In this document: in pieces, positions 57,587 through 64,000 of the stretch
How the letters are laid out: each line of letters starts with the position of its first letter
How positions within the stretch are numbered: the first letter of the stretch is position 1
Assembly (NCBI RefSeq): GCF_013912065.1
Contig: NZ_JACESA010000002.1
Location: forward strand, 232,475 to 296,474
Source of the DNA: Brevundimonas sp.
GTDB taxonomy: Bacteria > Pseudomonadota > Alphaproteobacteria > Caulobacterales > Caulobacteraceae
DNA length: 64,000 nt
Reading direction: 5' to 3'
Made by a program: the position numbers and the translations under genes
Notes under the pieces: model-generated
Seen by the model: the letters and a program-made list of their open reading frames with translations, nothing else
What the model was told of the DNA's origin: nothing
Database searches by the model: none

Positions 57587-59848
57587 TCATCCGCATTTGG
57601 AATAGCCGCACTCGAGACAACTGTCGCAACCCTCCTTGCGCACCAGGCCTGGCGCGCCGCAGCGGGGGCAGGCCGAGGGCGCCGGCCCGGGCGCTGAGGA
57701 AACGGGATGAGGTTCGATGGCTTCGGCGGACTCGCATCCGCTTTCGGCGGCGAGGCTAAGGTGCCGCTCAATCACTGCGCCGATCGCTGCGGGAAGCGAC
57801 GGCGTGTAGCGCCCTTCCATCCAGGCGCCGCCGCCGGGATCGAACACCGCCTTCAACTCCTCGGCGACAAAGGAGACGTCCCCGCCGCGCCGGAAGACCG
57901 CCGAGACCATCCGGGTCAGGGCGACGGTCCAGGCGTAGTGCGCCATGTTCTTGGAGTTGACGAAGATCTCGAACGGTCGCCGCGCCCCTTCGTCATCGGG
58001 GTCCGCGTCATTGATGGTGACGTAGACGGCGTGGGCGTCCAGCGGCCAGCGGATCTTGTAGGTCGCGCCTTCGAGCCGACCGGGGCGCGGCGTCAGAGGA
58101 TCGACGTCGGACGACGGAGCCGCCGCCGGAACGGAGGCCGGCGCCTCGACGCTGAGCACCGAACCGGTGATGGCGTTGGGGCGATAGGTGGTCAGCCCCT
58201 TGCAACCCATCCGATAGCCTTGACGATAGACATCCGAAAACGCCGAGAAGTCGATGTTTTCCGGGCAGTTGATCGTCTTCGAGATCGAGCTGTCGATCTG
58301 CGCCTGCGCCGCCGACTGCATCCTCAGGTGATGCTCCGGGGTCAGGGTCTGGGCGCTGACGAAGGCGTCGCCGGGCGCGCTGTCGAGCGGCGCGTCAGGG
58401 CCTTTGAGCGTCTTCCATAAGGCCAGGGCGTAGTCTTCGACGGCCTCCTCACGTCGCGTCCCGTCGGGCTGCAGGACTTTGCGCGTATAGGCGAAAGCAA
58501 ACACGGGCTCGATGCCGGACGAGACATTGCCGGCCAGGAGGGAGGTGGTGCCCGTCGGCGCGATCGAGGTCAGACAGCCGTTGCGCAGGCCGTGAAGCCC
58601 GATCAGTTCCCGAGTCTCCGCATCCAGACTTGCGAGATTGGGCCGCTGCAGCATCGCGGGGTCATAGAGGGGGAAGGCGCCCTTTTCGGCCGCCAGTTCA
58701 GCCGAGGCGCGATAGGCTTCTCGCCGGATCAGGCCCAGCCACCGCCCGGTCAGGGCGACGGCGCGGTCTTCTCCATAGCGGGCGCCGCAGAAGATCAGGG
58801 CGTCGGCTAGGCCGGTCACGCCGAGGCCAAGCCGGCGTTTGGCGCGGGCTTCGGCCTCCTGGGCGGGCAGGGGAAAACGGGAAATGTCGATGACATTGTC
58901 CAACATCCGCACGGCAGTGCGGGTGAGCCCGGCCAACTCCTGTTCGTCCAGGGCCGCATCGGGCTCGAAAGGCGCCGAGACGAGGCGGGCCAGATTGATC
59001 GACCCGAGAAGACAGGCTCCATAAGGCGGCAACATCTGTTCGCCGCAGGGATTGCTGGCCGCGATGACTTCGCAATGCGCCAAATTGTTCGCGGCATTGA
59101 CCCGGTCGATGAAGATCACGCCCGGTTCCGCCGCGTCATAAGTGGCCTGCATCAGTCGGGTCCAGAGATCCGTGGCGCGGACCGTGCGTCGGATTTCGCC
59201 GTCGAACACCAGGGGCCAGTCCGCATCCGCGTCCAGCGCGGCCATGAAGGCGTCGGGAACCAGAACCGAGAGATTGAAATTCCTGAAGCGGACCGCGTCG
59301 CGTTTGGCGTCGATGAAGGCCTCGATGTCCGGATGGTCGATGCGCAAACAGCCCATCATCGCCCCGCGCCTCTGACCGGCGGACATGATGGTGCGGCACA
59401 TCGAATCCCACACGTCCATGAAACTGAGCGGACCCGAAGCCTCCGCGCCGACCCCTCGCACGAGAGCGCCGGAGGGGCGAACTGTGGAAAAGTCCATGCC
59501 GACGCCGCCGCCCTGCTGCAGGGTGACGGCGGCTTCGCGCAGATGCTGGAAGATGCCGTCCAGATCGTCCGGGACGACGCCCATGACGAAACAGTTGAAC
59601 AAGGTCACGGCGCGACCTGTGCCGGCGCCGGCGAGGATTCGTCCAGCGGGCAGGAACCGGTAGGCGTCCAGCGTCTCGCGGAACCGGGCCCGCCATCGCG
59701 CCCGGGTCTTGGTCGGCTCCGCTTCGGCCAGGGCGGCCGCCACCCGGTCCCATGTGGCTTCGACGGTGGCGTCTCCCGTCCCCTCGTGCGGGCGGAAGCG
59801 ATATTTGCTGTTCCAGATTTCTCCGGCCAAGGGACTGTCGAACGCCAT
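57587..59848 (-). CDS. nrdJ: Class II (adenosylcobalamin-dependent) ribonucleotide reductase
   Basis: The 753-residue protein contains NCFVMGVVPDDLDGIFQHLRE, GGGVGMDFS, SNPCGEQMLPPYGACLLGSINLA (the active-site Cys region) and SIAPTGTTSLLAGNVSSGIEPVF. These are catalytic blocks shared by class I/II reductases, and there is no small-subunit gene nearby. C-terminal CPRCGAPGL, then CDSCLECGYSKCG is the zinc-ribbon tail of NrdJ. It needs vitamin B12 but neither needs nor is harmed by oxygen. The cell thus also has an oxygen-tolerant route besides class III NrdD. Confidence 0.95.
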   Translation of the reverse strand: MAFDSPLAGEIWNSKYRFRPHEGTGDATVEATWDRVAAALAEAEPTKTRARWRARFRETLDAYRFLPAGRILAGAGTGRAVTLFNCFVMGVVPDDLDGIFQHLREAAVTLQQGGGVGMDFSTVRPSGALVRGVGAEASGPLSFMDVWDSMCRTIMSAGQRRGAMMGCLRIDHPDIEAFIDAKRDAVRFRNFNLSVLVPDAFMAALDADADWPLVFDGEIRRTVRATDLWTRLMQATYDAAEPGVIFIDRVNAANNLAHCEVIAASNPCGEQMLPPYGACLLGSINLARLVSAPFEPDAALDEQELAGLTRTAVRMLDNVIDISRFPLPAQEAEARAKRRLGLGVTGLADALIFCGARYGEDRAVALTGRWLGLIRREAYRASAELAAEKGAFPLYDPAMLQRPNLASLDAETRELIGLHGLRNGCLTSIAPTGTTSLLAGNVSSGIEPVFAFAYTRKVLQPDGTRREEAVEDYALALWKTLKGPDAPLDSAPGDAFVSAQTLTPEHHLRMQSAAQAQIDSSISKTINCPENIDFSAFSDVYRQGYRMGCKGLTTYRPNAITGSVLSVEAPASVPAAAPSSDVDPLTPRPGRLEGATYKIRWPLDAHAVYVTINDADPDDEGARRPFEIFVNSKNMAHYAWTVALTRMVSAVFRRGGDVSFVAEELKAVFDPGGGAWMEGRYTPSLPAAIGAVIERHLSLAAESGCESAEAIEPHPVSSAPGPAPSACPRCGAPGLVRKEGCDSCLECGYSKCG

Positions 59849-59951
59849 AGCTGCACCCTGTCAAAACGTGGCGCTCAGACTCGGTGATTCCCTGCGGCGT
59901 GCGGAACAGGCTGCGGCATGTCGCAGGCGCCGACGAGCGTCAGCATCGCCC

Positions 59952-59965
59952 TTGACGCCGATCAA
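59952..59965. promoter_or_regulatory. FNR/FixK-type box between nrdJ and the RIC gene
   Basis: TTGACGCCGATCAA matches TTGAC-N4-ATCAA. Its centre is 80 bp before the start at 60038 (the usual activator spacing here) and 110 bp from the nrdJ start. Confidence 0.8.
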
Positions 59966-60037
59966 GCCGAGCGCGGCCTCAGCGGCCTAGAAGGAGCGAA
60001 ACCCCAGGCCGGGGCGCAAAAAGGGACCCTTCGCCGC

Positions 60038-60682
60038 ATGGCTCTTCGACATCAATCCATCGCCTCGCTCGCCGCCTCTCTTCCGGGCGCTTGCGACGTC
60101 CTGCTGCGCCACAAGATCGATTTCTGCTCCAAAGGGGAGGCGACCCTGGCCCAGGCGGCGGAGGCGCGTCGTCTGAATCTCGCTGAGCTCCAAGCCGAAC
60201 TATCCGCCACCGCACGCCAGGCCGAGCCCTATCCGACCGAACCCGCAGCGCTGATCGCCCACATCATCGAGCGCTACCACAAGGTCCATCGCCTCGAGTT
60301 TCCGGGTCTCATTGACACCGCGCGCCGCGTCGAAGCGACGCATAAGGATCGCTGCGACTGTCCACGCGGCTTGCACGACCTGCTGTCGCGCATGTTCGAG
60401 GACCTTGAGGACCATCAGCACAAGGAGGAGGCGATTCTGTTTCCCATCATGCTCAACGGCGGGGAGCCGAGCTTGCACCAGCCCATCGCTCGAATGCTCC
60501 AGGATCATGTTGAGTTGATCGACGCCCTCGATCTCATGGCCGATCTGACGGGCGACTTTGCTCCGCCCGCCGACGCCTGTGGCTCCTGGCGCGCGCTCTA
60601 TGTCGGTTGTCGGAAGCTGGACGCGGACCTGCGGGTCCACGTCCATCTGGAGAACAACCTGCTGTTTCCGCGCTTTTCCTAG
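60038..60682 (+). CDS. ytfE: RIC/YtfE-type iron-sulfur cluster repair protein
   Basis: From ATG 60038 the protein has 214 residues. The N-terminal ScdA_N domain (SIASLAASLPGACDVLLRHKIDFC) is followed by a hemerythrin-like di-iron domain with IIERYHKVHRLEF, FEDLEDHQHKEEAILFP, LQDHVELID and HVHLENNLLFPRF. RIC proteins repair iron-sulfur clusters damaged by NO. An FNR-type box 80 bp upstream fits induction during nitrite reduction. The 40 codons upstream in the same frame cross this box and are rejected. Confidence 0.93.
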   Translation: MALRHQSIASLAASLPGACDVLLRHKIDFCSKGEATLAQAAEARRLNLAELQAELSATARQAEPYPTEPAALIAHIIERYHKVHRLEFPGLIDTARRVEATHKDRCDCPRGLHDLLSRMFEDLEDHQHKEEAILFPIMLNGGEPSLHQPIARMLQDHVELIDALDLMADLTGDFAPPADACGSWRALYVGCRKLDADLRVHVHLENNLLFPRFS

Positions 60683-60685
60683 GCT

Positions 60686-61873
60686 TCAGAAGTCCAGAAC
60701 CGAGACCATGTCGCCGGGGGCCAGGCCTGGCGCGCCTGGGCGCCGGCGGATCAGGAGGTCGGCGCCGGCCAGCGCCTTCTGGGTCGCCGAATCCTGGACC
60801 TTGAGCCCGGCGACGCCAGCGCCGTCGCGACGCCCCCGTTCAAAGGTCTCGCGGTCGCCGCAAGGCTTGAGGGCTTCGGTCAGGATCATGTCCCGCCAGG
60901 CCAGCCGTTCGGCCGGATCGCGGCCCGCGAGGCCCGCGATCAAGGGCGCCAGAAACAGACGCGCCGTGACCATGGCGGATGTCGGATTGCCTGGGAGGCC
61001 CATGACCAGTTCGCGACCGGCGCGTCCGAACCAGACCGGCTTGCCTGGCTTCATGGCCACCTTGGAAAAAATCAGGTCCAGGCCGAATCCGGCGAACATC
61101 GAACGAGCGTAGTCCTTGTCGCCCACCGAGGCCCCGCCTGTGACCACGACCACGTCGGCCGTATCCAGGGCAAGACGGGCGGCGGCCTTGAGCTGGTCGG
61201 GGGCGTCGGCCAGACGACGGCGGTCCAGGACCTGGCCGCCGCTGGCTTCAACCAGAGCGGCGACGCCGAACGACACGCTTTCGGGAATACTGCCGGCTGT
61301 CTCCAGAGACTGGCCCGGCGCCGCCAGTTCATCGCCGGTGCTCAGAATGACGATCCGGGGTTGGCGCACGACGGAAAGGGCGGCGACATCGGCGGCGGCG
61401 GCGGCCACCAGGGCGCGGTAGCCGAGCCGGGTCCCCGCCGCCAGCAGCACGTCGCCGGCTTCGAAATCAGAACCGGCGGCCCGGATGTGACGTCCTGGTC
61501 CCGGCGCCGTCGCAAATAGGGGCAGTTCGCCGTCGCGGCCGACTTCCTCCTGGACCACGACGCGGTCGGCTCCGGTCGGCACAGGGCCTCCCGTGAACAC
61601 CCGCACGCAGGTCTTTGACGGCAGGACGGGAAGGTCGCCGCGCCCTGCGAAGGCCACCGAGGCGATCGGCAAGCGCGCCGGCAGGATCGACAGATCGACG
61701 TCGCGAACGGCATAGCCGTCCATGGCCGAGACCGCCGTCCGCGGCGCGGCGCCACGCGCCTTGAGATCGGTCGCCAGCACGCGTCCGCTCGCCGCTTCGA
61801 GCGCGACGACTTCGGAACCGAGCGGATTCGCCTGGGCTAGGAGGCGGGCCAGGGCCGTATCGAAATCCGTCAC
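60686..61873 (-). CDS. moeA: Molybdopterin molybdenumtransferase
   Basis: From GTG 61873 the protein has 395 residues. [39 protein letters not shown] and [13 protein letters not shown] are MoeA blocks, and [13 protein letters not shown] the late one. It inserts molybdate into adenylated molybdopterin. It overlaps the moaC stop by GTGA and is the last gene of moaD-E-B-C-moeA. Confidence 0.93.
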   Translation of the reverse strand: MTDFDTALARLLAQANPLGSEVVALEAASGRVLATDLKARGAAPRTAVSAMDGYAVRDVDLSILPARLPIASVAFAGRGDLPVLPSKTCVRVFTGGPVPTGADRVVVQEEVGRDGELPLFATAPGPGRHIRAAGSDFEAGDVLLAAGTRLGYRALVAAAAADVAALSVVRQPRIVILSTGDELAAPGQSLETAGSIPESVSFGVAALVEASGGQVLDRRRLADAPDQLKAAARLALDTADVVVVTGGASVGDKDYARSMFAGFGLDLIFSKVAMKPGKPVWFGRAGRELVMGLPGNPTSAMVTARLFLAPLIAGLAGRDPAERLAWRDMILTEALKPCGDRETFERGRRDGAGVAGLKVQDSATQKALAGADLLIRRRPGAPGLAPGDMVSVLDF

Positions 61874-62361
61874 GCGGCGCTGTCCTCCTCGACGGTCCAA
61901 TCGCCCGAGCGTCCGCCGGACTTGGACAAGAGCCTCACCTGGCTGATAATCATGCCGCGGTCGGCGGCCTTCAGCATGTCGTAAAGGGTGAGGCAGGCCA
62001 CCGAGACGGCGGTCAGGGCCTCCATCTCAACCCCCGTGGAGCCGCTGACACGGGCCTCCGCCGTGACGACAAAGCCGGGAAGATCGTCGTCGACCGCCAC
62101 CTTCACCGACACCTTGTCCAGGCTCAACGGATGGCACAGCGGGATCAGATCGGCCGTACGTTTGGCGCCCATGATCCCCGCCAGTTCCGCAGTGGTGATG
62201 ACGGCGCCCTTGGGCGCCTTGTCGTCGCGCACCAGGGCGAGGGTGGCCGGCGCACAGAAGACCCGCCCTTCGGCCACGGCGCGTCGCGCCGTTACAGCCT
62301 TGTCTCCGACATCGACCATGTGCACCCGGCCTGCGGCGTCCAGATGGGTCAGGCCGCTCAT
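61870..62361 (-). CDS. moaC: Cyclic pyranopterin monophosphate synthase
   Basis: The 163-residue protein has the typical [31 protein letters not shown] and [20 protein letters not shown]. It completes the first step of molybdenum cofactor synthesis after MoaA. It overlaps both neighbours by four bases. Confidence 0.95.
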   Translation of the reverse strand: MSGLTHLDAAGRVHMVDVGDKAVTARRAVAEGRVFCAPATLALVRDDKAPKGAVITTAELAGIMGAKRTADLIPLCHPLSLDKVSVKVAVDDDLPGFVVTAEARVSGSTGVEMEALTAVSVACLTLYDMLKAADRGMIISQVRLLSKSGGRSGDWTVEEDSAA

Positions 62362-62897
62362 GGGCAGATGCCCCGGAAGCGCGGAATTTGGCCGACGAGG
62401 GAGCAGGGGCGGAAGCGGCTGTCCAGTTCCTCGGCCAGCACGAGATCCCAGGCGTCGCGACAGGCGCCGGTGGAGCCGGGCACGCAGAAGACGAAGGTGT
62501 CCTCGGCCTGACCCGCCAGAGCGCGCGACTGCAGCGTCGCCACGCCGACCGTCCGCAGACTGGCCAGGTGGAACACCACGGAAAACCCTTCCATCTCGCG
62601 TCGGAACAGCGGCTTGACGGCTTCCGGGGTCACGTCACGCGGCGAAAAGCCGGTGCCGCCCGTCGTCAGGACGACGTCCACCTCGGGGCCAGAGATCCAG
62701 ACCTTCAGCTGGTCTCGGATCGCATCGACATCGTCGTGGACGATCGCCTTCCCGGCCAGCCTATGGCCCGCACCGGTCAGCCGTTCGACCAAGAGGCCGC
62801 CGGAGGTGTCCGTGGTTTCGTCGCGGGTGTCCGATATGGTCAGAACCGCGATGTTCAGGGGGTGAAACGGCAGAGTTTCATCGATTCTTCCGGCCAT
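62358..62897 (-). CDS. moaB: MoaB/MogA-family molybdopterin-binding protein
   Basis: The 179-residue protein has [19 protein letters not shown] and [19 protein letters not shown], the molybdopterin-binding TGGTG loop. It likely adenylates molybdopterin for MoeA, the role MogA has in E. coli, since no mogA is seen here. Confidence 0.92.
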   Translation of the reverse strand: MAGRIDETLPFHPLNIAVLTISDTRDETTDTSGGLLVERLTGAGHRLAGKAIVHDDVDAIRDQLKVWISGPEVDVVLTTGGTGFSPRDVTPEAVKPLFRREMEGFSVVFHLASLRTVGVATLQSRALAGQAEDTFVFCVPGSTGACRDAWDLVLAEELDSRFRPCSLVGQIPRFRGICP

Positions 62898-63367
62898 CAG
62901 GGGGTCTTGTCCTTCCAGCGCGCCAGGGCGGCGCGATCTTCGTCCACGGGCTCGATCCAGCGCGCGCCGGCGGGGCCGGTCTCGCGCTTCCAGAATGCGG
63001 CCTCGGTCTTGAGCCTGTCCATCAGATAGTCCGCCGCCTTGAAGGCCGTGCGCCGGTGCGGCGACGCGGTGGCGACGAAAACAATGGTTTCTCCCGGCGT
63101 GATCTCACCGCAGCGATGCGCCACGATCAGGTCCTCGACCTGAAATCGCGCCGCGGCGGTTTCGGCGATGTCGCGCATAGAGCGCTCGGTCATGCCGGGG
63201 TAATGGTCCAGCGTCAGGGCGGCGACGGTCGATCCGTCCCCGGACGTCCCGCGCGCGAGGCCGGTGAAGGTCACCACTGCGCCATCGCCCGTCCGACCGG
63301 CCAAGAACGCCTCCAGCTCGGCCGCCGGAGACAAGGGGCCGAAGACCAGTCTAACGTCCAAGGCCAC
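62897..63367 (-). CDS. moaE: Molybdopterin synthase large subunit
   Basis: The 156-residue protein carries DGAVVTFTGLARGTS, TLDHYPGMTERSMRDIAE, AHRCGEITPGETIVFVA and SPHRRTAFKAADYLMDRLKTEA, all MoaE blocks including the catalytic Lys. It transfers sulfur from MoaD to cyclic pyranopterin. It starts one base after the moaD stop. Confidence 0.95.
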   Translation of the reverse strand: MALDVRLVFGPLSPAAELEAFLAGRTGDGAVVTFTGLARGTSGDGSTVAALTLDHYPGMTERSMRDIAETAAARFQVEDLIVAHRCGEITPGETIVFVATASPHRRTAFKAADYLMDRLKTEAAFWKRETGPAGARWIEPVDEDRAALARWKDKTP

Positions 63368-63368
63368 C

Positions 63369-63617
63369 TCATCCTCCCGAAAAGATGGAGAAGAAGGCGA
63401 TCTCTTGGTCCGGTAGAGCCAAGGCGTCCTCGCCGGCGATGACCTGATCCACCGAGGCGCGCACGTCGGAGCGTATCAGGGCGTCGGCGGCGACCTCGTC
63501 CTGATCGGCGAGGCGACGTCTTATCTCACGTACGGTCAAACCTTCGGCCGGCAGCTCTAGGGCGCCTTCTGTGCCCAGCTTTTCAGCGACGCGGCCAAAA
63601 TAGAGGATGCGGGTCAT
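63369..63617 (-). CDS. moaD: Molybdopterin synthase sulfur carrier
   Basis: The 82-residue ubiquitin-like protein (ILYFGRVAEKLG, then IAFFSIFSGG) ends in the Gly-Gly that is thiocarboxylated. It is the first gene of the moaD-moaE-moaB-moaC-moeA operon. Confidence 0.93.
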   Translation of the reverse strand: MTRILYFGRVAEKLGTEGALELPAEGLTVREIRRRLADQDEVAADALIRSDVRASVDQVIAGEDALALPDQEIAFFSIFSGG

Positions 63618-64000
63618 GGCTATTCAGTATCCGGCCGTCGAAACGGCTCTGTTGAGGTTGCGCGGCGCGCAGAGGCGGAACCCGGCCCTGGAAGAGAAGA
63701 CATCAAGCCGCTCCACCCAATCAATAGCCAAGGCGAATCTTGGGCGTGCGAATGGGTGAGGGACAAGTTGGCTGCTCGGGTCGGCTTCGGTCATCGAGAT
63801 CGACCCTCCGGTCGATCACTTTGGCGACTTCCCGTCCCTTACAACATGCAGCGATAATCAGAATTGTCTTCCATCAAATGGTGCGCGGACTCTCGTCATG
63901 CGGCGGCGCTCGCCAGAGTTCGATCTGCGTTTGACGGGCTGTTCTTCGTTAAGTCGGCGCCGGGCGCCCCGTCGTCCTGTCTTCCGCTGAAGCCGAGCCC
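63618..64000. other. About 380 bp without a convincing gene; promoter region of the moa operon
   Basis: No frame gives a recognisable product. The region should contain the moaD promoter. No perfect FNR-type box or molybdenum-cofactor riboswitch is obvious to me. The only clear structure is the inverted repeat at 63798-63817. Confidence 0.4.
63798..63817. repeat. Inverted repeat upstream of moaD
   Basis: GATCGACC and GGTCGATC are perfect 8-bp arms with a 4-bp spacer (CTCC), about 180 bp before moaD. It could be an operator or a small hairpin. Confidence 0.5.

Noticed and set aside
59918-60037. Longer start of the RIC protein
   Set aside because: The extra 40 codons contain the FNR-type box and have no RIC homology.
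1-64000. CRISPR arrays, rRNA, tRNA genes, intact insertion sequences
   Set aside because: I saw no regular repeat-spacer array, no recognisable tRNA or rRNA and no transposase; a tRNA scan would be needed to be certain.

Overview
The window (about 64 kb, high GC, dense overlapping operons) looks like an alphaproteobacterial chromosome. A FixL/FixJ oxygen sensor with a heme PAS domain, several FixK/Dnr-type Crp/Fnr regulators, NasT/NasS and the UbiT/U/V set together fit an oligotrophic alphaproteobacterium, possibly of the Caulobacteraceae (Brevundimonas-like). The genus is an inference and no rRNA gene is present to test it. Almost everything encodes anaerobic or low-oxygen life: nitrate respiration, nitrite reduction to NO, nitrate assimilation, molybdenum cofactor supply, and oxygen-independent versions of ribonucleotide reduction, heme synthesis and ubiquinone synthesis.

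Layout. 1-1.6 kb: end of an S9 peptidase, a decayed TonB-receptor remnant and unexplained sequence, probably the edge of the island. 1.6-5 kb (minus): nrdD, a separate 59-residue glycyl-radical protein, nrdG and nnrU. 5-11 kb: nnrS, a Crp/Fnr regulator, a small two-gene unit with a lone receiver domain, fixJ/fixL and a pseudoazurin. 11-16 kb: a FixK-like regulator, alternative oxidase, hemN, the copper nitrite reductase nirK and an FAD oxidoreductase. 16-19.6 kb: a PTPS-like protein, ubiT, ubiU, ubiV and a chorismate-mutase-like protein. 19.4-23.5 kb: a membrane protein, a secreted cupin, a TonB receptor and a Dnr-type regulator. 24-37.8 kb: the nitrate assimilation region (nrtA, nrtB, fused nrtCD, siroheme synthase, nasT, nasS, then nirB, nirD, nasA, cobA). 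37.8-51.4 kb (minus): one very long operon, narK1-narK2-narGHJI-ppiC-porin-hemerythrin-carbonic anhydrase-mobA. 51.6-57.5 kb: a second Crp/Fnr paralogue, moaA, modABC and a second nnrS. 57.6-63.6 kb: class II ribonucleotide reductase nrdJ, the RIC/YtfE repair protein, and moaD, moaE, moaB, moaC and moeA.

Regulation is unusually legible. Eight FNR/FixK-type boxes (TTGA-N6-TCAA) and four boxes of a second type (TTGCG-N4-CGCAA or one mismatch from it) sit in front of the anaerobic operons, and four Crp/Fnr proteins are encoded here. Both nitrate-assimilation operons begin with a leader that has hexaloop hairpins with A at loop position 1 and G at position 4, followed by a terminator-like hairpin, as expected for NasT (ANTAR) antitermination. 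The two leaders share an identical 13-mer.

The most unusual points are the anaerobic ribonucleotide reductase whose glycyl radical domain is a separate gene, the PTPS-like protein with a degraded zinc site heading the anaerobic ubiquinone operon, the two NasT leaders, and the second operator family. NO reductase (nor) and N2O reductase (nos) genes are not in this window.
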